From Verrucomicrobiaceae bacterium (GTDB lineage: Bacteria > Verrucomicrobiota > Verrucomicrobiia > Verrucomicrobiales > Verrucomicrobiaceae): a DNA stretch of 36,593 bases. A program made the position numbers and the translations under genes. How positions within the stretch are numbered: the stretch's first letter is position 1; each line of letters begins with the position of its first letter. Location of the stretch: contig JAEUHJ010000147.1 in the NCBI GenBank assembly GCA_016795375.1, forward strand, positions 1-36,593, in the 5' to 3' direction. A model generated the notes under the pieces. It saw nothing but the letters and a program-made list of their open reading frames with translations. It did not search any database and had not been told where the DNA came from. Positions 1 to 8,581 of the stretch are shown in pieces.

Positions 1-79
1 TTGTTAAAAAAATCGAGCATGCTAGAACTTCTCTGCGCGATCCTTCTAAACGGATCTATTTTTTTAAAAAATCGGCCAC
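1..79. repeat. Family A REP doublet (REPIN), degenerate, cut by the window edge
   Basis: The right arm (52-79) reads GTGGCCGATTTTTT on the minus strand, matching the 28-nt family A arms beside the RAYT near 8.4-9.3 kb. The left arm (from position 1, with aaaaatcgagc at about 8-18) is the inverted copy and lacks its first bases because the window starts inside it. The small hairpin within the right arm is imperfect (TTTAAA replaces TTCCAA). The repeat is read through in frame by putA. Confidence 0.7.
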
Positions 80-3000
80 CCAGATTCCCGTAGCGATGGT
101 AGTCAAAGCTCACGCTCTGCTCCTGCACATACCACAGCAGCTCCACACGTCCCTCCGCCAAAACAGGCGCATCCGCGATGTAAACCTGCGCCTCCGCCGC
201 CGCCCGCCACACCACCTCCGGCACACGATCCGCCGCCGCATAGCGCACGCGGTCCGTTTCCCGCTTTGAAATGATCTCCGCGAGCGTTTCGTCGCTCTCC
301 TCGATGAATTCAATCATCCCGGCCCAGTCCTCCGTCGCCTCGTGCAAACGTCGGCCCCCCTCGGATTCAAATCCGGGCGGCAGGCTCACCGTGATCCGGC
401 ACCCAGCCGTCCGCGCGGCCGCCACGCGCCCGAAAACCTCCAGCGCCGTGTCCTTCGCATCCACACGCACCCGCAGTTCCCGCACCGGCAGATAGCGCCG
501 CGCATTGTCCTGCCCGATGAGCTGGAAATGATCGTGCTCCTTCGAGAATTCATCATTCCAGGCAGCCGCATACCACCGCAGCGCCTCATCAATCCGCATT
601 CCGCAATCCGCATTCCGCTTTGGAACGAAGTTCATGAACTGCGCCACATAGTTCGGCCCGCCCGCCTTCAAACCGGGGCCAAACGCGCTCTTCCCCATGC
701 CGCCGAAGGGCTGCCGCAAAACGATGGCGCCAGTGGTGCCGCGATTGATGTAAAGATTGCCGGCGCGGATGCCGGCCTTCCATTCCGCCTGCTCGCGGTC
801 ATCCAGGCTCTCCAGACCGCTTGTGAGGCCGTAGCCGGTTTGATTCACGAGCGCGATAGCCTCGTGCAGCTTCTCAAAACGCATCACACCGAGCACCGGG
901 CCGAAAAACTCCGTCAGATGCGTGTAACTGCCGCGCCGCACGCCCCACTTGATGCCGGGGCTCCAAAGGCAGTCGTTGCCATCCAGCTTGCGTGGCATCA
1001 GCGCCCATGACTCGCCGCTTTCCAAAGTAAGCAGCGCGTTTTGGAGATCGCCAGACGGCGGGCGGATCACGGGACCCATTTTCGTCTTCAAATCCCACGC
1101 CGGGCCGGTGGTCAGACTTTCCGCCGCCTCGATCAGCGTGCGCTTGAACTCAGGATCATCGTAAACCTCCGCCTCCAGCAGCAGCAGCGACGTGGCGGAG
1201 CACTTCTGGCCCGCATGACCGAAGGCGGCGTGCAGCACGTTCTTGATCGCCAGATCGCGATCCGCCATCGCGGTGACGATGGTGGCGTTCTTACCGCCCG
1301 TTTCGGCGCTCAATGGCAGATCCGGCTTTGCCCGCAGCATCGCCAGCGCCGTTTCAGTGCCGCCCGTGAGGATCACCGCGTTCACCAGCGGATGCTGCAC
1401 GAGCTGCGCGCCTTCTTTCCCGCCGGAGCACGGCATGAATTGCAGCGCCTTCTTCGACACGCCGCCGCGCCAGAAGCACTGGCACATCTCCCACGCGGGA
1501 ATGACCGCGTCCGACGCCGGTTTCAAAATCACCGTGTTCCCCGCCGCCAGCGCCGCCGCGATGCCGCCGCACGGAATCGCGATGGGAAAATTCCACGGCG
1601 AAACCACCACCACCACGCCTTTGCCCTTCGCGGTGATGTTTGGCAGCTCAAAAAACGCCTTCGCTGTCTCCGCATAGAACTCCGCGAAATCGACCGCCTC
1701 GCTCACCTCGGGGTCGGATTCGGCCAAAGTCTTGCCGGTGTTTGCCAAAGCCGCGCCCATGAGATCAGCGCGGGCCAGCCGCAGTTCGGCCGCGACTCGC
1801 CGCAGCACCTCCTGGCGGGCTTTTGGCGTCATTTGCCGCCAGCCATCGTCATCGCGAGCCGCGCACTCCACGGCGCGGGTGATGTCATCGCTGCCCGCTT
1901 GGAGATAGCTCCCCACACTTGTGCCAGGCCGCGAAGGATCGAGACAATCGCGAGTGATGCGCCCTTCCCGAATCTCAACGCCATCCATCACCAGCGGCAC
2001 CTCCGTGCGCCTGTCCTTCCACGTGGCGATGATGCCCTGCGCCCACTCCGCATGATGCGGCAGCGACCAGTCCGTGTCGGGTTCGTTGCGTAGAACGAGT
2101 TTTCCAACTCGTTCATCCGTGCCGCACACCTCCCCAGGTTCACGAACGAGTTGGAAAACTCGTTCTACGTTCCGGTCCTGCGTCCGTCGTGATGCGTCGC
2201 TGAGCGATTCGAGCCGCTCAAACGCCGCCCGAAAGCCTTTCTCCAGCTCCTGCCACTCGGCACTGCCCGGCACCAGCTTGAAGGTGTGGCGCAGGAAATT
2301 CTCCGGCCCCGTGTTTTCATCCAGACGGCGGATCAGATAGCCGATGGCGCTGAGGAAGTGCTCCTTGTGGCACACCGGCGAGTAGAGCAGCAAGTTCGAC
2401 GCCTCCTCAAACAAAGCGCGCCGCTGATGGTTCGCCATGCCCTCCAGCATCTCAAACTGCACACGCAGCATCGCCTGCCGCTCCTGCGTGAGCACCAGCG
2501 CATAGGCCACGTCGAACAAATTGTGCGAGGCGATGCCGAGACGCGCCGCCTTGAGGTTCTCCGGCTCGAAACCGGTGTGCAGCATGCGCTTGTAGTTCGC
2601 GTCCGTGTCCAGTTTCGAGTCAAACGGCGCCTGCGGCCAGCCTTTGACCGACGCCTCGTGGCGCTCCATCTCCATGTTCGCGCCTTTCACGATGCGCATC
2701 GTGATTTCCGCGCCGCCCGCCGCCACGCGTCTCCGCGCCCAATCGAGCAATTGGAGCTGCCAGCGATGCGAATCCGGCACATACGCCTGCAAAACAATGC
2801 CCGCGCTCACTTTCTCCAGACCACGCCGCTCCAGCGTGCGCATGAAGACCTCGCACGTCAGGCTCAGATCACGATACTCCTCCATGTCCAGGTAGATGAA
2901 CTTCGGCACGCGCACGCCATCGCTGCGCGTGAAGGTGGCGCGCGCCGCGCTGCGATACAGGCGCTCCAGCCGGTCACACAGCGTCGCGATCGTGTGCTCG

Positions 3001-3572
3001 CGGGCGATGGATGACATCTGCGAGTAGAGCGTGGAGATTTTCACCGAAAAGACCTCTGTCTCCGGCTGCTGCAAGGCCTCCAGATACAGCGTGAGCCGCC
3101 GCTCCGCCTCCGCCTCGCTCAGGATCGCCTCGCCGAGGAAGTTCACGTTCATGCGCACGCCCTGCGCGGTGCGCTGGCGCAGATGCTCCGCCAGCAGCTC
3201 GTGCTCAGCAGGCAGGATCACATTCGCCGTCTCCTGGCGCATATGCTCCTTCACCATCGGCACCGACACACCCGGCAGCCAGCCGCCAAAGGTCTGGAAG
3301 CCGCGCAGCATCGCCCGGTCCAGCGGGCTGAAGAAACGCGGCACGCCCTGCACATCCAGGATGTGGGTGAACTGATCCGCCACGCGCGCGGAGGACTTCG
3401 GACGAAAAGCCTGATCGGTGAGCTGCACCAGCGTGGCCTTGTCCGAGGACGTCTGGAGCATTCGGTCCAGCTCTGCCTGCTGGCGCTTCTCCGCAGGCGT
3501 TTGCAACTCCGTGGCGCGGAGCTGGAGTTTCGCGGCGAGTTCGACGGCCTGTTCAATGAGGGTAGCGTTCAT
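1..3572 (-). CDS. putA: Bifunctional proline dehydrogenase / glutamate-semialdehyde dehydrogenase (PutA), 3' end beyond window
   Basis: Oxidises proline to glutamate by way of P5C: an FAD-dependent proline dehydrogenase domain followed by an NAD-dependent aldehyde dehydrogenase. The frame is open from ATG at 3572 (MNATLIEQAVEL) to the left edge, about 1190 codons. The PRODH part carries RIVKGAN and DTDANYK near residues 290-330. The ALDH part has SPWNFPIAIPCGG, ETGGKNA and the catalytic Cys in GQKCSA (C791). About 200 further residues follow the ALDH core, as in long PutA forms. Two oddities: a palindromic REP pair lies in frame in the PRODH-ALDH linker (2089-2169), and the visible C-terminus is encoded by another REP-type palindrome (1-79) with no stop before the edge. 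No Shine-Dalgarno is visible. The family call is firm; the true C-terminus is unknown. Confidence 0.93.
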   Translation of the reverse strand, partial: MNATLIEQAVELAAKLQLRATELQTPAEKRQQAELDRMLQTSSDKATLVQLTDQAFRPKSSARVADQFTHILDVQGVPRFFSPLDRAMLRGFQTFGGWLPGVSVPMVKEHMRQETANVILPAEHELLAEHLRQRTAQGVRMNVNFLGEAILSEAEAERRLTLYLEALQQPETEVFSVKISTLYSQMSSIAREHTIATLCDRLERLYRSAARATFTRSDGVRVPKFIYLDMEEYRDLSLTCEVFMRTLERRGLEKVSAGIVLQAYVPDSHRWQLQLLDWARRRVAAGGAEITMRIVKGANMEMERHEASVKGWPQAPFDSKLDTDANYKRMLHTGFEPENLKAARLGIASHNLFDVAYALVLTQERQAMLRVQFEMLEGMANHQRRALFEEASNLLLYSPVCHKEHFLSAIGYLIRRLDENTGPENFLRHTFKLVPGSAEWQELEKGFRAAFERLESLSDASRRTQDRNVERVFQLVREPGEVCGTDERVGKLVLRNEPDTDWSLPHHAEWAQGIIATWKDRRTEVPLVMDGVEIREGRITRDCLDPSRPGTSVGSYLQAGSDDITRAVECAARDDDGWRQMTPKARQEVLRRVAAELRLARADLMGAALANTGKTLAESDPEVSEAVDFAEFYAETAKAFFELPNITAKGKGVVVVVSPWNFPIAIPCGGIAAALAAGNTVILKPASDAVIPAWEMCQCFWRGGVSKKALQFMPCSGGKEGAQLVQHPLVNAVILTGGTETALAMLRAKPDLPLSAETGGKNATIVTAMADRDLAIKNVLHAAFGHAGQKCSATSLLLLEAEVYDDPEFKRTLIEAAESLTTGPAWDLKTKMGPVIRPPSGDLQNALLTLESGESWALMPRKLDGNDCLWSPGIKWGVRRGSYTHLTEFFGPVLGVMRFEKLHEAIALVNQTGYGLTSGLESLDDREQAEWKAGIRAGNLYINRGTTGAIVLRQPFGGMGKSAFGPGLKAGGPNYVAQFMNFVPKRNADCGMRIDEALRWYAAAWNDEFSKEHDHFQLIGQDNARRYLPVRELRVRVDAKDTALEVFGRVAAARTAGCRITVSLPPGFESEGGRRLHEATEDWAGMIEFIEESDETLAEIISKRETDRVRYAAADRVPEVVWRAAAEAQVYIADAPVLAEGRVELLWYVQEQSVSFDYHRYGNLGGRFFKKIDPFRRIAQRSSSMLDFFN
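591..618. repeat. Tandem 14-bp direct repeat (AATCCGCATTCCGC x2) inside putA
   Basis: Two perfect adjacent copies of AATCCGCATTCCGC, at 591-604 and 605-618, are read in frame in putA just after the aldehyde dehydrogenase core. The translation is roughly RNADCGMRID. Whether this is a dispersed genomic repeat or local slippage cannot be told from one window. Confidence 0.75.
2089..2169. repeat. Family B REP doublet (REPIN) in frame inside putA
   Basis: There are two perfect 26-nt inverted arms, at 2089-2114 and 2144-2169, with a 29-nt spacer. Each arm is GTAG followed by a self-complementary hairpin (stem AACGAGTT / AACTCGTT, loop TTCC). GTAG plus a hairpin is the classical REP format, and an inverted pair is a REP doublet. 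The unit from arm end to arm end is 81 nt, exactly 27 codons. It falls at about PutA residues 468-495, between the PRODH and ALDH domains, and is read without a stop. Confidence 0.85.
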
Positions 3573-3671
3573 GGTGGTGCCGGAAGGATGCGACTGGGAG
3601 GTTGTGCTGTCTTGATTCCCGCTGCAATCCTGCCTGTCAATATGAGCACAAGGCCGGGCCTCTTCATCCGC

Positions 3672-4919
3672 TCAAGTGTCCGTGCTTGTCACACGATCCG
3701 CGACCCAAACCTGCACCGATTCAAGTTGCAGGGTCTTGGCCGATGGATGCTCATGATCTATCTTTATCTCATGCCCATCTCCCTGACGCGCACATTGGAC
3801 GGGGAGAGTGATGTCGCCATGCAAAGCTGACTCATCATTCACAGCCAAAGCCACAAGGAACTGCTCATCACCACGGTGAATGACCAGCAGTGGCGGATGA
3901 TCCAGCGGCTGTCCTCGCCAGCCCGGCGGGCTGGACACCTGCCAGCCATTTTGAGAGAGGACACGCGCGGTGAGATGAATCGCAGGCGGTGTTCCCTGGA
4001 AGCTGTCCCCTGTTTGCAGGGAGGCCAAAATGTTCGCCCACATGAAATCGGATTCCGCTGGCCGGTCCGCCCATGGCAAACCCTCATGCGGAACCTCCTC
4101 CTTGATCAAAGCTTGAAGAAAAACATAACCAGAGACCAGCATTCCGTTCTCAGGCACAAGCCCGTCGAGGGCACGATGTTGCATCATGCCGAAGGCCACG
4201 CGCAATGCCGGAAATCCATCTGAATTCTCGACGACACCTTCAAAAAGCCAGCCGCGACGGCCATCAAACTTCGCTTCCCGCAGATTCTCGATGCGGGTGA
4301 TGAACTCATATTTGCCTGGTTCCTCGGCTTCCAGCAGGCTTCGCATGTTTGCCATGGAATAGCTCAGCTTTGTCAGGCTGGCAGGATCAAAACCAGGTTC
4401 TTCTTGTGACCTCCGTGCTTTCTCCCTCTCCAGCGCAGGGCCTTCCGAAATGGCGAAACTCTCCACCTGTGCCGCGATGCTATCGACCCAACCGCACAAC
4501 TCGATTTTGTAATGAGCGCCGTTTCGCAGAATCTGGCGATGTTCAGCATAATCAGGGTCACAAAGCACGAGTTCCCGGCGTCGTTCAGTCAATACGGTGA
4601 TCTCCCCTGCTCCCTTTGTCTCCTCATCAGCGGCGTGATCCAGCATTTCCACTTCCATCGAAACACCAGTGACTAACACGGGCATCACCCCCACGATTTC
4701 GAGCGCGTCTCCTTCTGGGCTTGCCACACGTTCCATGATGAGAGCGAGTCCCAGTCCGTCCTCGCTGTCACTCAGATAGGCTGAATGATGGGTCTCGGAC
4801 TTGAACTCTATCAGTTCTGATCCCCAATCGCTCCATTTGTCCTTCGGAAGTCTGGCAAGAAAGCCCTCCTCGGTGCCGAGTGATCCGGGATTATCAAAGA
4901 GGCAGTGAAGGAGATGCAT
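3672..4919 (-). CDS. Hypothetical protein, 415 aa
   Basis: I do not recognise this protein. It is acidic with no signal peptide or membrane segment, so probably cytoplasmic. The N-terminus is MHLLHCLFDNPG; there are several Trp-containing stretches and a mid-region AFGMMQHRALDGLVPENG. Its ATG at 4919 directly follows the TGA (4920-4922) of the 76-aa ORF upstream in the same frame, so the two are either a tightly coupled operon or one gene split by a nonsense codon. The 99 bp between it and putA (3573-3671) hold no recognisable site. Confidence 0.75.
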   Translation of the reverse strand: MHLLHCLFDNPGSLGTEEGFLARLPKDKWSDWGSELIEFKSETHHSAYLSDSEDGLGLALIMERVASPEGDALEIVGVMPVLVTGVSMEVEMLDHAADEETKGAGEITVLTERRRELVLCDPDYAEHRQILRNGAHYKIELCGWVDSIAAQVESFAISEGPALEREKARRSQEEPGFDPASLTKLSYSMANMRSLLEAEEPGKYEFITRIENLREAKFDGRRGWLFEGVVENSDGFPALRVAFGMMQHRALDGLVPENGMLVSGYVFLQALIKEEVPHEGLPWADRPAESDFMWANILASLQTGDSFQGTPPAIHLTARVLSQNGWQVSSPPGWRGQPLDHPPLLVIHRGDEQFLVALAVNDESALHGDITLPVQCARQGDGHEIKIDHEHPSAKTLQLESVQVWVADRVTSTDT

Positions 4920-5150
4920 TCATGAAGATAAGCGGACTTTGGCTGAATCAAGCCGCGCTTCGGATTCAGATCTCAGCAGGACTCGGGATAGAGACATGGC
5001 CAGCCTGGCCTCAGCGGCGTTTTCCGCTTTTGAATAGAGATGCTTCAGGCTGCCGACGGGAAAGGTTTCACCTTCGGATTCCTGCCGGATGAGTGAGTCT
5101 GTGAGGACGGCTTCGCCAGAAGTGGTGAGCGCGACGTTCATGGATGCCAT
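4920..5150 (-). CDS. Small hypothetical protein, 76 aa
   Basis: This short ORF has two possible ATG starts (5150 and 5141) and ends in TGA at 4922-4920, immediately followed by the ATG of the 415-aa gene in the same frame. The product is helix-prone (KHLYSKAENAAEARLAMSLSRVLLRSESEARLDSA) with no recognisable domain. It lies 57 bp from the divergent PAS-AraC gene. It may be a separate small protein, or the N-terminal part of the downstream protein separated by an in-frame stop. Confidence 0.5.
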   Translation of the reverse strand: MASMNVALTTSGEAVLTDSLIRQESEGETFPVGSLKHLYSKAENAAEARLAMSLSRVLLRSESEARLDSAKVRLSS

Positions 5151-5207
5151 CTATTGCTATCGTGCGATGAATGAGTCAAGATTCGATCTCGCCCTCCTTC
5201 TCTCGTC

Positions 5208-5924
5208 ATGCACTCGATGCAGCCCGCCTCATCCCCCGCGCTGCTGGAGCAGCTCTTCGACCATGTCCACGAGCTCATCTTCTTTATCAAGGACAGCGCC
5301 GGGCGCTACATCGCCGTGAACGAGTCCATGGTGCAGCGCTGCGGCTGCCGTCACAAAAGCGAGCTCATCGGCCGTCGTGCCAGCGAGGTCTATCCGCGTG
5401 AGCTGGGCGGCGTGTTTGCCCGGCAGGACGAGGACATCCTGCGCACCGGCAAGCCGGTCATCGACCGCCTGGAGCTGCATCTCTACGACCGCCGCCGCCC
5501 CGGCTGGTGCCTCACGACCAAGCTGCCCATGCGTGACGATGAAGGCCGCATCACGGGCATCATCGGCATCTCCCGTGACCTGCGCGGCCATCAGGACGTG
5601 CATGACCTTCCCAACGGCATCACCGCCGCGCTTGAGCATCTCGAAAAACATGTCGGCGATGAGCTTTCGCCCGCCATCCTCGCCCGCGTGGCACGCCTGC
5701 CCGCGCCGCGCTTTGCCCGGCACATCAAGCGCATTTTCCGCCTCACACCGATGCAGCTCATCACCAATGCGCGCCTCGCCGCCGCCACGCGCCTGCTGCG
5801 TGAAACAAAGCAAAGCGTCTCCGAAGTCGCGCTCGCCTGCGGCTTTTGTGACCACAGCGCCTTCACCCGAGCCTTCAAGCACGCCACCGGCATGACGCCG
5901 ACGGCTTTTCGTGACGGGAGGTAA
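5208..5924 (+). CDS. PAS-domain AraC-family transcriptional regulator
   Basis: A cytoplasmic DNA-binding regulator of 238 aa. Residues about 12-126 form a PAS fold (ELIFFIKDSAGRYIAVNESM; then RDDEGRITGIIGISRDL, the typical PAS/PAC end). Residues about 135-235 are an AraC-type double helix-turn-helix, with SVSEVALACGFCDHSAFTRAFKHATGMTPTAFR as its second half. The start may be 5208 or the ATG at 5217. It lies upstream of the secreted S9 peptidase in the same direction, 166 bp away with a REP doublet between, so regulating that gene is possible but unproven. The PAS ligand is unknown. Confidence 0.9.
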   Translation: MHSMQPASSPALLEQLFDHVHELIFFIKDSAGRYIAVNESMVQRCGCRHKSELIGRRASEVYPRELGGVFARQDEDILRTGKPVIDRLELHLYDRRRPGWCLTTKLPMRDDEGRITGIIGISRDLRGHQDVHDLPNGITAALEHLEKHVGDELSPAILARVARLPAPRFARHIKRIFRLTPMQLITNARLAAATRLLRETKQSVSEVALACGFCDHSAFTRAFKHATGMTPTAFRDGR

Positions 5925-5937
5925 GTGCGCCAGCAAA

Positions 5938-6010
5938 GTGTCCGCACAGTCCTCTGTGCGGTTGGGATGCCTGGGGACGCTCGTTCCGCACAGAGGACTG
6001 TGCGGGCCAC
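5938..6010. repeat. Family C REP doublet (REPIN)
   Basis: Perfect inverted copies of a 20-nt self-complementary hairpin (stem CCGCACAG / CTGTGCGG, loop TCCT) lie at 5942-5961 and 5986-6005. On the outer side the right copy carries GTGG (complement 6007-6010) and the left copy carries GTGT (5938-5941). This is the same nested design as families A and B but with unrelated sequence. It sits between the AraC gene and the S9 peptidase gene. Confidence 0.8.
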
Positions 6011-6090
6011 TTCGCCTCGCTATGCGAGCGTTCACAGCACGCCTGGCAAAATCAGGCAAGACGGCATGTGCAGGCTCGTCACAGTGCGGC

Positions 6091-8427
6091 ATGAGGCTTT
6101 CGTTTCTCACTTCCATTGCGATCCTGCTCGTGGCCACGACCGTCGCGCTGGCCCAATCACCACCAAACAGTCCCGAGATCATCCTCGATCAATCTGGCGC
6201 GCAGATCTTTCCTGAAGGCTGGCGTGGTGGAAAGATCAATGCCAGCATGAGCCCGGCAAAGTTTGCAGCGCCGCGAACGGAGGCATCGCAGCTCACACTG
6301 GCCCGCATCTTCACCGACAAGGAGTTCGAGGAGGAGAAGATGGAGGCGCTGACGTGGAGCAAGAAATCCGCATCCTACTTCACACTCGTAAAACCCGCCG
6401 AAGGCAAGGACGGCAAGGATATCGTCCGCCACGACGCCAAATCAGGCGAAACGACCGTCCTCGCCACCGCGCAAAATTTGACGCCCAAAGACGTGAAGAA
6501 GCCGCTGAGCGTGGACAGCTTCGAGTTCTCGCCGGACGAGACCAAAGTGCTGCTCTTCGCGAACACGAAGAAGGTCTGGCGCAAAAACACCCGTGGCGAC
6601 TACTGGCCGCTCGATCTCGCCACGAAGAAGCTCGTCAAGCTCGGCGGCGATGCCGCGCCCTCGACGCTGATGTTTGCCAAATTCTCGCCCGATGGCTCCC
6701 GCGTGGCCTTTGTGCGCAAAAACAACCTCCACGTCCAAAACCTCGCCGACTTGAAAAGCACCGCAATCACCACCGACGGCTCCGACACGATCATCAACGG
6801 CACCGCCGACTGGGTGAACGAGGAGGAGCTCAGCCTGCGCGATTGCTACCGCTGGAGCAAAGATGGCTCCCGCCTTCTCTTCTGGCAGTTCGACACGAAG
6901 GACGTGAAAAAATTCTGGCTCGTGAATCAAACCGACGGCGCCTACCAGCGCTTCACGACCTTCCCCTATCCGAAAGCAGGCGAAAAGAACTCCGCCACGC
7001 GTCTCGGCATCGTTTCAGCCGCAGGCGGAGCCGTGACATGGCTGAAAGCGCCCGGCGATCCTCGCGAGCACTACCTGCCGCACGCCGAGTGGACGCCCGA
7101 TGGCAAGTCCGTGCTCCTGCAGCAGTTCAACCGCCTGCAAAACACCCTGCGTGTCATGCTCGCCGATCCCGCGACGGGTGAAACGAAGCTCATCCTCACC
7201 GAGACGGACCAAGCGTGGATCGAGAACAACAACACCATCCGCTGGATCGGTGACGACTTCCTCTGGCTCAGCGAGCGCAGCGGCTGGCGTCACGCATATC
7301 GCGTCAATCTCGACGGAGAGCTCAAACCCATCACGCAGGGCTCCTTCGACCTCATTGAGGTCAATGCCGTCAAAGACGTCGCGCTCTACTACACCGCCTC
7401 GCCGGACAATGCCACGCAGCGCCACCTGTATCGCATCAGCCTTGATGGCGGCGAGCCGAAGCGCCTTTCGCCCGCCGGTTCATCCGGCACGCACACTTAC
7501 AGCATCAGTGAGGACGCGCGGTGGGCCGTTCACACGCATTCCAGCATGACCACACCGCCGGTCGTGGACCTCGTTTCGCTGCCGGAGCATGCCCGCGTGC
7601 GTGTTTTGAAGAGTCAGGAGAAGCTGCATGAGAAACTGGCCAGGCTGAAGATGCCGAAGATGGAGTTTCTGAAAGTGGACATCGGCGGCGGCATCAAAGC
7701 GGATGCCTGGATGATGAAAGCAGCCGATTTGGACACCACGAAGAAGCATCCGCTGCTCATGCACGTCTATGGCGAGCCTGCGGGCCAGACCGTGAAGGAC
7801 GTGTGGGGTGGTCAAAGGATGCTGTGGCATGCCATGCTGGCCCAGCAGGGCTATGTCGTCGCCAGCGTGGACACACGCGGCACGCCCGCACCGAAGGGAC
7901 GCGACTGGCGCAAGGCCGTGCATCTCCAGCTCGGCATCATGAACTCTCGCGAAGAAGCCGAGACCGTCCGTGCTTTGTTAAAGCGATTCACCTTCCTCGA
8001 TCCGCAACGTGTCGGCATCTGGGGCTGGAGCGGCGGCGGCAGCAGCAGCCTCGATGCGTTGTTCCGCTATCCCGATCTCTACCGCACCGCCATGGCCGTC
8101 GCGCCCGTGCCTGATCGCAAACTTTACGACAGCATCTATGAGGAGCGCTACATGGGCCTGCCCAAAGACAACGCGAAAGGCTACACCGATGGCTCTCCCA
8201 TCACGCACGCGAAGTCGCTCAAGGGCGATCTGCTCATCATCCACGGCACCGGCGATGACAACGTGCATTACCAGGGCGTCGAGAAGCTCATCAACGAGCT
8301 CATCGCGCACAACAAGCGCTTCACCGTCATGCCCTACCCGAATCGCGACCACGCCATCAACACCGGCAAAGGCACCAGCCGCCATCTCTACGAGCTGATG
8401 ACCTCCTGGCTGCATGGGCATCTGTAG
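6091..8427 (+). CDS. Secreted S9 family peptidase (dipeptidyl peptidase IV-like)
   Basis: A serine peptidase that would remove N-terminal dipeptides from peptides outside the cytoplasm. The ATG at 6091 is chosen because it opens a clear signal peptide (MRLSFLTSIAILLVATTVALAQ); the frame is open further upstream only through the REP region. The mature part has a DPPIV N-terminal beta-propeller up to about residue 520, then an alpha/beta-hydrolase domain. The triad fits: nucleophile Ser647 in GWSGGG (GWSYGG in DPP4), Asp722 in HGTGDDNVHYQ and His754 in NRDHAIN. Its 778 aa match the family size. The last G of the TAG stop is the first base of a family A REP. Confidence 0.95.
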   Translation: MRLSFLTSIAILLVATTVALAQSPPNSPEIILDQSGAQIFPEGWRGGKINASMSPAKFAAPRTEASQLTLARIFTDKEFEEEKMEALTWSKKSASYFTLVKPAEGKDGKDIVRHDAKSGETTVLATAQNLTPKDVKKPLSVDSFEFSPDETKVLLFANTKKVWRKNTRGDYWPLDLATKKLVKLGGDAAPSTLMFAKFSPDGSRVAFVRKNNLHVQNLADLKSTAITTDGSDTIINGTADWVNEEELSLRDCYRWSKDGSRLLFWQFDTKDVKKFWLVNQTDGAYQRFTTFPYPKAGEKNSATRLGIVSAAGGAVTWLKAPGDPREHYLPHAEWTPDGKSVLLQQFNRLQNTLRVMLADPATGETKLILTETDQAWIENNNTIRWIGDDFLWLSERSGWRHAYRVNLDGELKPITQGSFDLIEVNAVKDVALYYTASPDNATQRHLYRISLDGGEPKRLSPAGSSGTHTYSISEDARWAVHTHSSMTTPPVVDLVSLPEHARVRVLKSQEKLHEKLARLKMPKMEFLKVDIGGGIKADAWMMKAADLDTTKKHPLLMHVYGEPAGQTVKDVWGGQRMLWHAMLAQQGYVVASVDTRGTPAPKGRDWRKAVHLQLGIMNSREEAETVRALLKRFTFLDPQRVGIWGWSGGGSSSLDALFRYPDLYRTAMAVAPVPDRKLYDSIYEERYMGLPKDNAKGYTDGSPITHAKSLKGDLLIIHGTGDDNVHYQGVEKLINELIAHNKRFTVMPYPNRDHAINTGKGTSRHLYELMTSWLHGHL

Positions 8428-8579
8428 TGGCAGATTTTCTCCGAAAATCCAGCCAGCGAGGCATCAGGCTCGATTTTTGAAGTGGCCGATTTTCTCCGAA
8501 AATCGAGCCCGAGCAGCACGCTCCAGCATTTGCGATTCTCCCCTTGCTCCAGGCTCGATTTTTGGAAAAAATCGGCCAC
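8427..8579. repeat. Family A REP cluster upstream of the RAYT
   Basis: There are three full 28-nt arms plus one truncated arm. Forward arms lie at 8427-8454 and 8482-8509; inverted arms lie at 8467-8481 (truncated) and 8552-8579. Forward arms begin GTGG and contain the hairpin CGATTTTC-TCC-GAAAATCG (one base off in the first). The inverted arm has the CGATTTTT-TCC-AAAAATCG form, a compensated T-A to C-G base-pair change. The cluster fills the whole gap between the S9 peptidase stop and the RAYT start codon. Confidence 0.88.
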
Positions 8580-8581
8580 TC

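Noticed and set aside
1041..2093. A plus-strand open frame of 350 codons
   Set aside because: It is antisense to the conserved aldehyde dehydrogenase part of putA, with no recognisable domain and a biased Arg/His/Ala composition.
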